Source: Streptomyces sp. NBC_01408
GTDB taxonomy: Bacteria; Actinomycetota; Actinomycetes; Streptomycetales; Streptomycetaceae
DNA: 64,000 nt
Reading direction: 5' to 3'
Assembly (NCBI RefSeq): GCF_026340255.1
Contig: NZ_JAPEPJ010000001.1
Location: forward strand, 992,001 to 1,056,000
The translations under genes were made by a program, and so were the position numbers. Of this stretch, positions 19,624-27,760 are shown piece after piece. How positions within the stretch are numbered: position 1 is the first letter of the stretch; each line of letters begins with the position of its first letter. The notes under the pieces were generated by a model. It worked only from the letters and a program-made list of their open reading frames with translations, was not told the DNA's origin and made no database searches.

Positions 19624-20114
19624 GGCGCCGTACGGTGACGGCGGGCAACCTGGAGGAGATCCTCCAGGTCACGGCGCCCGCCACGGCCCCGGAGCAGGCG
19701 GCGGCACCTCCCGCCGCCCCTCCGTCGGCGCGCGAGGACCACGGGCTGCGCACCGAGTTCGAGTTCGAGCTGCCGCGCGGGTACGTGGACGAGGCGGGCA
19801 CCGTGCACCGGCACGGCGCGATGCGCCTGGCCACCGCCCGCGACGAGCTGCGCCCCCAGATCGACCTGCGGGTCAAGGAGAACCCGGCGTACCTGAGCGT
19901 CGTACTGCTCAGCCAGGTGATCACCCGGCTCGGCACGATCACCGACGTGCACGCCGGGATCGTCGAGCGGATGTACGCGACCGACGTCGCGTTCCTCCAG
20001 GACTTCTACCGGCGCGTCAACAGCGAGGGGCACACCCGCGCGGCGGTCACCTGCCCGCACTGCGACGGCGGCTTCGAGGTCGACCTCTCCGGTGGGCGCC
20101 TGGGGGAATCGTGA
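19620..20114 (+). CDS. Conserved CIS protein, tail-assembly type
   Basis: A 164-residue protein overlapping the tube gene by ATGA. The first 40 residues are Ala/Pro-rich. The core contains FEFELPRGYVDEAGTVHRHG, MRLATARDELRPQIDLRV, AYLSVVLLSQVITRLG, FLQDFYRRVNSE and a C-terminal CPHC half-finger. This arrangement (LPRGYVD, MRLAT, INDPRV-like, VxRLG) is seen in small proteins that sit between tube and baseplate genes in phage-tail-like clusters and are called tail assembly or baseplate proteins. A precise Afp/PVC counterpart cannot be assigned from sequence alone. It is probably co-translated with the DUF6760 gene (GTGA). Confidence 0.75.
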   Translation: MRRRTVTAGNLEEILQVTAPATAPEQAAAPPAAPPSAREDHGLRTEFEFELPRGYVDEAGTVHRHGAMRLATARDELRPQIDLRVKENPAYLSVVLLSQVITRLGTITDVHAGIVERMYATDVAFLQDFYRRVNSEGHTRAAVTCPHCDGGFEVDLSGGRLGES

Positions 20115-20269
20115 CGTACGCCCTCCCCCGGCTCAGGGAGGAGATCGCGTACATCGCCTACCACTTCCACTGGCAGCGCGACGAGATCCTCGACCTGACC
20201 CACGGCGAGCGCCAGGAGTGGGTCAACGAGATCGCCCGTATCAACACCCGTGTGAACGAAGGCGGTTGA
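20111..20269 (+). CDS. Small DUF6760-type CIS protein
   Basis: A 52-residue protein too short for ordinary gene finding. It starts at GTG 20111 in a GTGA overlap with the previous stop. Key residues are LPRLREEIAYIAYHFHW, then DEILDLTHGERQEW and VNEIARIN. This acidic helical pattern with YHFHW and the HxER..W motif is what I know as DUF6760, conserved in eCIS and similar tail-like loci immediately after the assembly protein. It resembles the short second product of tail chaperone pairs. The next start lies 4 bases after its stop, so coupling continues. Confidence 0.85.
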   Translation: MTYALPRLREEIAYIAYHFHWQRDEILDLTHGERQEWVNEIARINTRVNEGG

Positions 20270-20273
20270 GCAG

Positions 20274-23200
20274 ATGGCATGGCGGGACAGGCTGCGTCGG
20301 CGCGCCGCCGTGCCGGACGCGGCGGCCGCCGGGCGGGCGGCGTCGGCCGGGCCTTCGGGCGGCGCGTCCGCCGCACAGGGCTCCGGCGTGCCGGGCGTAC
20401 CCGGAGTACCCGGCCTGCCCGGTGACTGGGACGGCGGCTGGCGCATGACCGCGCCACCCGAACTGACCGTGTCGCGCGCGCCGATGGGCGTCAGCGACGG
20501 GCTCGCCTTCCGGTCCGGCCTGGCCGCGTGGCGCGATCCGTCGTTCGACACCGGGCTCGCCCACGCCCTGCTGCCGTCCGCCCCGGCCGGTCTCGTACGC
20601 GGGGTCGCCCGCCCCGCCGTCCGCCCCGCCACCGCTCGCCCCGACCACAGCGGCGGCGGCCCGCTGCTGCTACGGGCGCTGCGCCCGGCCGAAGCGGACG
20701 CCGCGCCCGGGACGGAGGCGCCGGTCGAGCCGGTACGTTCCGCGGCTCCGGCTCAGGCTCCGGCTTCGCCGCGCAAGCGCGACGGCGACACCCCGCAGAT
20801 CTCGCGCCGTGCGCGATCCGGCGCGCCCTCGTCGAGCGCGACGCCGCCCGGCCCGAGCCCCTCGGGCCCGCGCGGCCCGGCCGCCGATCCGGAGGCGTCC
20901 GGATCGGGCGCACCCGCATCCGCGGCGAGCCCGGGCCCGGGCCCGGGCCGATCCCTGCCGAACGCCGTACCGCCGTCCCGCGACGGCAACCGCAGCCGTG
21001 CCCGTGCCCAGGACGCCGGCGCCGGCACGCGCGGCTCCGGCGCTGGCGCACCGGGCCCGGTCGTCGCGCGGGCCGCCGCCGACGGGCGAGGCTCCGCCAC
21101 CGGCGCACCGGGCCCGATGCCGTCCCGTGGCGGCGACCGCGCCCGTGGCCAGGACGCCGACGCCCGCGCGGGCGGGTCCGGCGCTGGCGCACCGGGCCCG
21201 GTCATCGCGCGGGCCGCCGCCCGCGGCGAAGCGGGGGAGGTGCACCCGGGGGCCGGGACGTCGGGTACGCCGACGCGCGTGGGCCCGCCGACGCCTGCGC
21301 ACCGGACCCCGTCGGGGGCGCCGGGCGAGACCGGGTCCGGGTCCGGGTCCGGGTCCGGGTCCGGGTCCGGGTCCGGGTCCGGGTCCGGGTCCGGCGGGGC
21401 GCTCGGTACCCGTGGCCTCACGCCCACGCACTCCGCAGCGGTGCTCGGTACTCCCGCTCCTCCCGTGCAGCGGGCCGGGGCGGCGGGCAGCGCCGCCGCC
21501 GTGTCCCCTGCCGCGCCCGGCCGTGCGCCGATGCCTCCCCGGTTCCCCCTGGTCCGGCGTATCGCCGTCGTCCCCGGAGCAGCCACCGAAGGAACCCCGG
21601 CCCGGGGAGCGTCCGCCGGGCGTACCCCTGCGGCCCCCTCCGGTCGGTCCCCCGCGTCCACGCCGCCCGTCCAGCGGGCCGCGACGAACCCGTCAAGGTC
21701 CACCAAAACCCCGGGCTCCACAGGATCCGGGTCCGCCGCGTCCTCGTCCGGTCGGTCCCCCGCGTCCACCGCACCGGCCCAGCGATCCGCGACGAACCCG
21801 CCGACGTCCACCAAATCCCCCGGCTCCACGGGATCCGGGTCCGCCACGTCCCCCTCCGGCCCGTCCCCCGCGTCCACCGCACCCGCCCAGCGGACCGCGG
21901 CGAGCCCGTCCGGGTCCAGCGGACCCTCGGGCTCCACGGGGTCCGGGTCCGCCCCGGCCACCTCCAAGACCCGTTCCGGCCGGGGCGGCAAGGAGCTGCC
22001 CGCCCCAGCGGCCCCTGGCAGCGCCGACACCCCCGGCTCCCGCGGCACCACCGGTACCCCGGGTACCACCGGCTCCCGCACTGCCGACACCCGTAGCACC
22101 GCCTCGGGCAGCGCCGGAACCCCGGGCACCACCGGCTCCGGCGGCACAGCCGGCACCACCAGTACCGCCCCGCCCCGCGCGGAAGCGGCGGCGTACGCCG
22201 TGGTCCGGCCCCGCGCCGTCGGCCGTTCGCTGACCGTCGCCCGGGTCCCCGCCACGCCCAGGCGGCGCGTGTCCGTCGTACGTCCCACCGTCCCCCCGGC
22301 ACACGGCGCCGACCCGCACCCCGCCCCCGTGCAGCGTGCGGGAAGCCGTCCACCGCTCGGCGCCCCCCTGGCCGAACTGCCCGCCACAGCCGTGCCGTCG
22401 GGCGGCCCCGCAGCGACGGCCGGTTCCGTTCCCGGCCCGGCGATGCCCGTGGTCCAGCGCCAGGCGGAGGCCTCGGCCGACGGTGCGGCCGCTCCCCCCG
22501 GCGGTGGGCCGAAGGCCACCCCGGCCGGCTCCGCACCCCGGCCCGAGACGACCCACGGGCCCGGCCCCGGGCCGTCCAAGCCGCGCGTACGCACCGGGCT
22601 GGGGGCACCCCTGCCCGCGCTGCCGCCGAGCGCCGCCGTGCCCGCCTCCCCGTCGTCCCCGTCCCGCGCCGCGCGTTCCGCCTCCCCTGCCGACGTCCAG
22701 CGCGCGCCGGCGCGTACGTACGCCCCGAACGGCCACGCGCCCCTGCTGGGGGGAGGCGACGTACAACGCCGTACCGCCGAACAGCACTCATCACCGGGCG
22801 CCGCGACCCCCGCGCCCCACGCTCCCCGGGGCGGCGGCCCGGCCGGTGCTCCCCCGCTCGTCGAGCGGGCCACCGCCTCGCCGGACCTCCCGGCGCCGCA
22901 GCACGCCGCTCCCGCCCGGGGCGGCGCCGCGCCCACGGCGGAGCACCGCGCGGGCGGCTCCGCCACCCCCGCCGGACCCGGCCGTGCCGAGGGGCCGTCC
23001 GCGGCCGGAAGCGCCCGCCCGGCCCCGCTCGTCGTCGCCCGCACCGTCAGCGCCCCGGACGGAACCCCGCACCGCACGCCCGACGCGGCTGCGCCCTCCG
23101 TGCCCCGCACCCTCCAACTCCTCGCGGCACGGCCCCTGACCCTCGGCACCCGTGACATGGGGAGCGCGGCCGCCCCCGCCGCCGCCCGCCCGGCAAGCCG

Positions 23201-23825
23201 TCCCGTCGTCGCGGCGCGCTGGCCCGCCTCGCCCGCCGCACCGCAGGTCCAGCGAGCCACGGACGGGCCACGAGGAACGACCGTGCCGACACCCGCACGC
23301 GCCCCCGGCCCCCGCTCCGGCTCCGGCTCCCCGGGCCACGCCCCGCGTCCCGCGCACCCCGTGCGTCCGGCGCCGGGCCCGCACCCGGCGCCCGCACCGG
23401 GCCCGCCCCTGCCCGTGACCGCCCCGCACGCACCGCCCGTCGCCGTCCAGCCCGCCCTGGCCGCGCCGTCGGCGCAGCCCGTACCCGTACCCGTGGTGCG
23501 GCCCCGGCCATCGGCCCCCGCCGCCGTCCCGGGAGCAACCGGCCCCGTGCCACCGGCGACCGGCCCCCACCGGGCGGGCCCGCCACCGGTGCAGCGCGAC
23601 ACGGGTGGCAGCCGGGGCGGCCCCGGGGCGAGGGGTGTCCGGACTGCCGCGCCCGCCACCCGCGGCGGCCGGCCCGAGGGTCCGCACGACGCCGTGCCGC
23701 AGGGCGGCGACCTCGACCTGGACGACCTGGCACGCCGCCTGCTCGACCCGGTCGCCCGTCTGCTGCGCACCGAGTTGCGGCGCGGCCGGGAACGCGCGGG
23801 CCGGCCCTTCGACGGCCGCCGCTGA
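20274..23825 (+). CDS. Large disordered Pro/Ala/Ser/Gly-rich CIS protein with VQR motifs
   Basis: A 1183-residue protein, mostly low-complexity. Ordered islands are the N-terminus (MAWRDRLRRRAAVPDA and SRAPMGVSDGLAFRSGLAAW, about residues 1-110) and a C-terminal helix pair (LDLDDLARRLLDPVARLLRTEL). Between them I count eight VQR and two AQR tripeptides spaced through the chain (for example PPVQRAG, APVQRAG, DVQRAP, QVQRAT, PPVQRDT), a Gly-Ser hexamer tract and three 36-residue repeats. Position between the tube and baseplate genes is where tape-measure proteins occur, but composition is atypical. It could be a tape measure, a lumen scaffold or an effector docking protein. The junction with DUF6760 is 4 bases. 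Confidence 0.7.
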   Translation: MAWRDRLRRRAAVPDAAAAGRAASAGPSGGASAAQGSGVPGVPGVPGLPGDWDGGWRMTAPPELTVSRAPMGVSDGLAFRSGLAAWRDPSFDTGLAHALLPSAPAGLVRGVARPAVRPATARPDHSGGGPLLLRALRPAEADAAPGTEAPVEPVRSAAPAQAPASPRKRDGDTPQISRRARSGAPSSSATPPGPSPSGPRGPAADPEASGSGAPASAASPGPGPGRSLPNAVPPSRDGNRSRARAQDAGAGTRGSGAGAPGPVVARAAADGRGSATGAPGPMPSRGGDRARGQDADARAGGSGAGAPGPVIARAAARGEAGEVHPGAGTSGTPTRVGPPTPAHRTPSGAPGETGSGSGSGSGSGSGSGSGSGSGGALGTRGLTPTHSAAVLGTPAPPVQRAGAAGSAAAVSPAAPGRAPMPPRFPLVRRIAVVPGAATEGTPARGASAGRTPAAPSGRSPASTPPVQRAATNPSRSTKTPGSTGSGSAASSSGRSPASTAPAQRSATNPPTSTKSPGSTGSGSATSPSGPSPASTAPAQRTAASPSGSSGPSGSTGSGSAPATSKTRSGRGGKELPAPAAPGSADTPGSRGTTGTPGTTGSRTADTRSTASGSAGTPGTTGSGGTAGTTSTAPPRAEAAAYAVVRPRAVGRSLTVARVPATPRRRVSVVRPTVPPAHGADPHPAPVQRAGSRPPLGAPLAELPATAVPSGGPAATAGSVPGPAMPVVQRQAEASADGAAAPPGGGPKATPAGSAPRPETTHGPGPGPSKPRVRTGLGAPLPALPPSAAVPASPSSPSRAARSASPADVQRAPARTYAPNGHAPLLGGGDVQRRTAEQHSSPGAATPAPHAPRGGGPAGAPPLVERATASPDLPAPQHAAPARGGAAPTAEHRAGGSATPAGPGRAEGPSAAGSARPAPLVVARTVSAPDGTPHRTPDAAAPSVPRTLQLLAARPLTLGTRDMGSAAAPAAARPASRPVVAARWPASPAAPQVQRATDGPRGTTVPTPARAPGPRSGSGSPGHAPRPAHPVRPAPGPHPAPAPGPPLPVTAPHAPPVAVQPALAAPSAQPVPVPVVRPRPSAPAAVPGATGPVPPATGPHRAGPPPVQRDTGGSRGGPGARGVRTAAPATRGGRPEGPHDAVPQGGDLDLDDLARRLLDPVARLLRTELRRGRERAGRPFDGRR
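21331..21394 (+). repeat. CCGGGT hexamer tract coding Gly-Ser
   Basis: Roughly ten and a half perfect copies of CCGGGT inside the disordered CIS protein, translated as alternating Gly-Ser. Six-base units keep the frame when copy number changes, so the tract can vary without loss of function. Confidence 0.92.
21637..21960 (+). repeat. Three 108-base tandem coding repeats
   Basis: The segment CGGTCGGTCCCCCGCGTCCA recurs with an exact 108-base period at 21641, 21749 and (diverged) 21857. Each unit encodes about 36 residues of the form SPAST-P-(V/A)QR-..-TGSGSA, so each repeat carries one VQR or AQR motif. The repeat shows that the motif-bearing unit has been amplified. Confidence 0.88.
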
Positions 23826-23889
23826 GAAAGCTGGGAACGCGCTGAGAAAGCTGAGCACGCGCTGGGAACGCTGAGCACGCTGAGAACAC
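23821..23889 (+). repeat. Short intergenic repeat cluster (GCTGAGAAAGCTG / GCTGGGAACGC)
   Basis: Six or so imperfect copies of an 11-12 base unit, GCTGAGAACGC, run from the stop codon of the disordered protein into the leader of the next gene. Units alternate between GCTGAGAAAG, GCTGGGAACGC and GCTGAGCACGC. The stop codon itself lies in the first unit. Function unknown; slippage or an RNA-level signal are both possible. Confidence 0.8.
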
Positions 23890-23917
23890 GGACGAACGAG
23901 AAACGGACCACGGACCG

Positions 23918-24343
23918 ATGACGGACAACATCTTCGCGACCAGCGTGTTCTTCCGGCTGGCGATCGGCGGCAACGACCTCGGCGCCTTCCACACCTGCTC
24001 CGGCATGGGCGCAGAGGTCGAGATGGAGAGCTACGCCGAGGGCGGCAACAACGGCTTCACCTGGCAGCTGCCCGGGCGCGTGACCTGGTCGAACATCACG
24101 CTCACCCGGCCCGTCACCGCAGACACCGCGAAGATCGGCCGCTGGCTGGACGAGACGCTGCGGCGGGTCGAGCCCAAGGACGGAGAGATCGTGGCACTGC
24201 GGCCCGATCTGAGCCGGATCATCAGCTGGCAGGTGTTCGGGATCGTCCCCGTGCGGTGGCAGGGGCCGTCCTTCGACCCCGCCAACTCCGAAGCGGCGGT
24301 GGAGACCTTGGAGATCGCCCACGCGGGCCTGCTGCCCTCCTGA
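23918..24343 (+). CDS. Second CIS tube-like protein (tube initiator, Pvc5-type position)
   Basis: A 141-residue gp19-family protein. It begins MTDNIFATSVFFRLAIGG and shows FHTCSGMGAEVEMESYAEGG, TWQLPGRVTWSNITLTRP, ADTAKIGRWLDETLRR, a variable acidic loop and WQVFGIVPVRWQGPSF. It is clearly diverged from the tube protein at 19183. In Afp and PVC a second tube protein forms the first ring on the spike hub; its position just before the LysM baseplate gene supports that role. It starts 92 bases after the long disordered protein and the repeat cluster. Confidence 0.9.
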   Translation: MTDNIFATSVFFRLAIGGNDLGAFHTCSGMGAEVEMESYAEGGNNGFTWQLPGRVTWSNITLTRPVTADTAKIGRWLDETLRRVEPKDGEIVALRPDLSRIISWQVFGIVPVRWQGPSFDPANSEAAVETLEIAHAGLLPS

Positions 24344-24419
24344 CCGCCCGCCACCCCACCACTCCGCCGCCCCCGCCCCTCTCTCCTCGTCCTCGCCGCT
24401 CCGGAAGGGAGTCCACGCC

Positions 24420-25154
24420 ATGGCCGCTTCGGCACGCGCCAGCCGCGCCCGGGCCCAGCTCACCCTCAAAGAGCCCCCCGCCTCGGTCGGGGCCAAGCCC
24501 GGCGGGACGATCGCGAAGCTCAACCTCCAGTTCAACCCGTCGACCCTGCAGCTCGGCAAGACCACCGAGTGGCGGCGCACCCCGTCCCGGATGGCGGGCC
24601 AGTCGGCGCTGCCCGAGTTCGTGGGCAGCGGTCCGCGCACCCTGAGCCTGGAGGTGTTCCTCGACGCCACCGCCACCCACGACAACTCGGTGGAACAGAC
24701 GGTGGAGAAGCTGATGAAGGCGTGCGTGCCGACCCCGGCCAGCCTCGGCCGCAAGAAGCCGGCGAGCCCCTGGGTGCGCTTCGAGTGGGGCAGCGCGCGG
24801 ACGACGTCGTTCGACGGGGTCCTGTCGAACCTGTCGGTGTCGTACACGCTCTTCGACGTGGACGGCAAGCCGCTACGGGCCACCTGCTCGCTGTCCATCG
24901 AGGAGGCGAGCGTCGACCCGCCCGGCCAGAACCCGACCTCCGGCGCACGCACCGCCCGCAGCACGCACACCGTGGTGGCGGGCGACAGCCTGGCGATGCT
25001 GGCCTGGCACGAGTACGGCGACGCGACCGCCTGGCGGGCCATCGCCGAGGCCAACGGCATCGACGACCCCATGGCGCTCGCCCCCGGCACCGAACTCGTC
25101 GTGCCGGGCATGCAGGACGCCGGGCACGGCGCCGTCGAGGAGGAGCAGTGGTGA
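24420..25154 (+). CDS. LysM-containing baseplate protein (Pvc7-like)
   Basis: A 244-residue protein. The first 170 residues have the CIS adaptor-type signatures GTIAKLNLQFNPSTLQLGKT, RTLSLEVFLDAT and WVRFEWGSARTTSFDGVLSN. The C-terminal LysM domain begins near THTVVAGDSLAMLAWHEYG and ends GTELVVPGM. In eCIS and related tails this protein holds the spike hub to the tube and baseplate; the LysM here is structural rather than a cell-wall enzyme domain. Its stop overlaps the VgrG start as GTGA. The start ATG at 24420 follows a GGAAGGGAG Shine-Dalgarno sequence. Confidence 0.93.
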   Translation: MAASARASRARAQLTLKEPPASVGAKPGGTIAKLNLQFNPSTLQLGKTTEWRRTPSRMAGQSALPEFVGSGPRTLSLEVFLDATATHDNSVEQTVEKLMKACVPTPASLGRKKPASPWVRFEWGSARTTSFDGVLSNLSVSYTLFDVDGKPLRATCSLSIEEASVDPPGQNPTSGARTARSTHTVVAGDSLAMLAWHEYGDATAWRAIAEANGIDDPMALAPGTELVVPGMQDAGHGAVEEEQW

Positions 25155-26968
25155 GCACATCCGAATCCGGGGGCCGGTCGTTCGCGGCCGACCCCATCGT
25201 GGAGGCACCCGGCGAACTGCCCCCGATCTGGGCGGCGCAGCTGGTGAGCTGTGTGGTGGACGAGAACGTGGGCCTGCCGGACACGGCCGTACTGACCTAC
25301 CGCGACCCCGACCACGAGTTCCTGCGCGCCACCGGCGTCACCATCGGCTCCCCGCTGCGGGTGTCGGTGATGACCGTGAAGGGACAGGCGCGGGAGCGGC
25401 TGTTCAACGGCGAGGTCACGGCCCTGGAGATCGACCGGGACCGCACCGGCTCGTTCACCGTCGTACGCGCCTACTCCAAGGCGCACCGCCTCCAGCGGGG
25501 CCGCAAGGTCGTGGCGTACCGGAACATGACGGCCGCCGCCATCGTCCGCAAGGTGGCCGCCGGAGCCGGACTGGCCGTCGGGAAGGTGGAGGCCGCCCCG
25601 GTGACGTACAAGCAGCTGTCCCAGGCGAACGTCTCCGACTGGGACTTCCTGCAGTTCCTCGCGGGCGAGAGCGGCGCGCAGGTGCGCGTCGACGACAAGG
25701 GGCTGCTCCAGTTCACCAAGCCCGTGAAGGCGTCCGGGGCGCCCGCCCCGTCCACGTCGGCGACGCGCAACCCGATGGTCCTGGAGTACGGGCGGAACCT
25801 GCTCGCCCTGCGGGCCTCCCTGTCGGCCGCCGACGGCGCCTCGAAGGTGCAGGTGCGCGGCTGGGACGTGACGACCAAGCGGCCGCTGGTCGCCGAGCAG
25901 CCGTCCGTGGTCAGCGACACGGTGGTGCCGGGCCTCAGCCCCCGGTTCGCCGCCCGGTTCGGGAAGTCCGCCGTGGCCGTCACCGACACCCCGTACCGTA
26001 CGCAGGCCGAGACCACGGCGGTCGCGAAGGCGGCGGCGGACCAGGTCAGCGCCGGTTTCGGCGAGCTGGAGGCGGTGGCCGAGGGGAACCCGATGCTGCG
26101 GGCCGGCAAGCCGGTGGCACTCGGCAACGTGGGGCAGGCGTTCTCCGGCCGGTACACGGCGACGGCCGTGCAGCACGTCCTGGAGCCGCACGGCGGCTAC
26201 CGCACGACCGTATGGGTCAGCGCCAGCCCGGACCGCTCCCTGACCGGCCTGGTGACCGGCGCCAACGCGCCGGGACGCGGCCCCCGCATCCCCGGCCTGG
26301 CGATCGGCGTGGTCACGGACGTGCGCGAGCCCAACGGCTCCCAACGCGGCGCGGTACGCCTGAAGTTCCCCTGGCTGGACGACACGTACGTCACCGACTG
26401 GGTGCGCACCGTCCAGTGGGGCGGCAAGGGCGGCGGCGGCGTGGTGAGCCCCGAGGTCAACGACGAGGTGCTGGTCGGCTTCGAGCAGGGACTGCTCGAC
26501 AGTCCCTACGTCATCGGCGGGCTCTACAACGGCGTGGACCAGCCCTCACCGCACGACGTACCGCTGATCGACAAGACCAGCGGCAAGGTCAACCGCCGCT
26601 CGGTGGTGTCGCGTTCGGGCCACCGAGTGGAGCTGCTGGACGCGGCGGCACCGGGCCCCTCCGGGCTGCGGCTGGTGACCGGGGACGAGCGGCTCGAAGT
26701 ACGCATGGACGACCGCCGGGACCGGATCGAACTCACCGTGTACGCGGGCCGCAACCGTCCGCTGACCTCCGTCCTCCTGGACGGGAACGGCATCACGCTG
26801 GACGCCCCGCGGGGCACCGTGACGGTGTCCGGCCGTCAGGTGGACATCGACGGCACCGCCGGGGTCAGCATCGGCGGCCGGTCGGTACGGGTGTCCGGAA
26901 AGTCCGATGTCACCATCAACGGCGGCCTGCTCGGTGTCCTCAAGGCCCGCCTCATCCGGATCAACTGA
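25151..26968 (+). CDS. VgrG-type spike/hub protein (Pvc8-like)
   Basis: A 605-residue trimeric spike protein. The N-terminal half is gp27-like (LVSCVVDENVGLPDTAVLTY, TAAAIVRKVAAGAGLAVG, YKQLSQANVSDWDFLQFLAG). An OB-fold follows with GLAIGVVTDVREPNGSQRGA, VRLKFPWLDDTYVTDWVRT, GKGGGGVVSPEVNDEVLVGF and DSPYVIGGLYNG, then a repetitive beta-helix-like tail. No toxin extension is present after the beta-helix. Two adjacent GTG codons precede the coding start; 25151 overlaps the LysM stop and has GAGGAG upstream. It is followed by the PAAR tip gene after 52 bases. Confidence 0.95.
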   Translation: MSTSESGGRSFAADPIVEAPGELPPIWAAQLVSCVVDENVGLPDTAVLTYRDPDHEFLRATGVTIGSPLRVSVMTVKGQARERLFNGEVTALEIDRDRTGSFTVVRAYSKAHRLQRGRKVVAYRNMTAAAIVRKVAAGAGLAVGKVEAAPVTYKQLSQANVSDWDFLQFLAGESGAQVRVDDKGLLQFTKPVKASGAPAPSTSATRNPMVLEYGRNLLALRASLSAADGASKVQVRGWDVTTKRPLVAEQPSVVSDTVVPGLSPRFAARFGKSAVAVTDTPYRTQAETTAVAKAAADQVSAGFGELEAVAEGNPMLRAGKPVALGNVGQAFSGRYTATAVQHVLEPHGGYRTTVWVSASPDRSLTGLVTGANAPGRGPRIPGLAIGVVTDVREPNGSQRGAVRLKFPWLDDTYVTDWVRTVQWGGKGGGGVVSPEVNDEVLVGFEQGLLDSPYVIGGLYNGVDQPSPHDVPLIDKTSGKVNRRSVVSRSGHRVELLDAAAPGPSGLRLVTGDERLEVRMDDRRDRIELTVYAGRNRPLTSVLLDGNGITLDAPRGTVTVSGRQVDIDGTAGVSIGGRSVRVSGKSDVTINGGLLGVLKARLIRIN

Positions 26969-27020
26969 GCCCCCATGGCCCTCGTACCCCGACCCGACCG
27001 CCTTCCCCCAGGAGCACCCG

Positions 27021-27338
27021 ATGCCAGCCGCAGCCCGTACCGGTGACCCCACCAACCACGCCGGCCGGATCACCACGCCGCCGCCCGGGGCCGCCGCGGC
27101 GGTGGCGACGGTACTGATCGGCGGCCTGCCCGCCGCCGTCGTGGGCAGCCTGCACGTCTGCCCCGTCCCGCCGCACGCGGCCCTGGGACCGGCCAACGTG
27201 CTCCTGCCCAACCCGGCCGCGGCCACCGCCGGCGTGGTGCTCGTCGGCGGGCTGCCCGCCGCGCGGGCCCGCGACCAGACCGCCTGCGGCGCGATGGTCC
27301 TGACCGGCGCCCCGAACGTCCTGATCGGAGGCGTGTGA
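27021..27338 (+). CDS. PAAR-repeat spike tip protein
   Basis: A 105-residue protein with the PAAR pattern: AARTGDPTNHAGRIT at the start, ATVLIGGLPAAVVGS, HVCPVPPHAALGPANVL, ATAGVVLVGGLPAARARDQTACG and the final GAPNVLIGG. The His and Cys residues probably hold the tip metal ion. It should sit on the VgrG trimer and pierce the target membrane. There is no effector fusion. The start was set by AGGAG at 27010-27014. Its stop overlaps the gp25 gene. Confidence 0.94.
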   Translation: MPAAARTGDPTNHAGRITTPPPGAAAAVATVLIGGLPAAVVGSLHVCPVPPHAALGPANVLLPNPAAATAGVVLVGGLPAARARDQTACGAMVLTGAPNVLIGGV

Positions 27339-27760
27339 TGAGCGAACGGTTCATCGGCCGCGGCTGGGCCTTCCCCCTGCGGGTCGGGCCCACCGGCGGG
27401 ATCGCCATGGTCGAGCGGGAACGGGAACTGGAGGAGGCCATCCGCCTGGTGCTGGGCACCGCGCCCGGCGAGCGGCCGATGCGGCCCGAGTTCGGCTGCG
27501 GCATCCACGAGTACGTCTTCGCCCCCGGCGACGGCGACACCGCCGGACGGGTCGCCCAGCAGGTCCGCGAGGCACTGGAACGGTGGGAGCCCAGGATCGC
27601 GGTGGACGAGGTCGTCGTGGCCTTCGACTCCGTGGAGGCAGGCACCCTCTACATCGATGTGCACTACACGGTGCGCACCACCAACGACCGGCGCAACCTG
27701 GTCTTCCCCTTCTACACGATCCCCTCCGAGGAGGGGGCCGAGGAAATGGTCGCGGACTGA
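27338..27760 (+). CDS. gp25-like baseplate wedge protein
   Basis: A 140-residue GPW/gp25 family protein. Typical features are IGRGWAFPLRVGPTGGIAMV, ELEEAIRLVLGTAPGERPMRP with the EFGCGIHEYVF core (Phe-Gly-Cys), and WEPRIAVDEVVVAFDS. It forms part of the baseplate core that triggers sheath contraction. I preferred ATG 27338 (GGAGG 6 bases upstream) over the in-frame GTG 27335. The start shares bases with the PAAR stop, and its own stop overlaps the next gene, TGATG, so the three baseplate genes are tightly coupled. Confidence 0.95.
   Translation: MSERFIGRGWAFPLRVGPTGGIAMVERERELEEAIRLVLGTAPGERPMRPEFGCGIHEYVFAPGDGDTAGRVAQQVREALERWEPRIAVDEVVVAFDSVEAGTLYIDVHYTVRTTNDRRNLVFPFYTIPSEEGAEEMVAD

Noticed and set aside
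20753..26344. Very long open frame on the minus strand across the CIS structural genes
   Set aside because: It is antisense to several clear CIS genes (disordered protein, second tube, LysM, VgrG), has Arg/Gly/Pro-rich nonsense composition and no domain; such frames are usual in DNA of this GC content.
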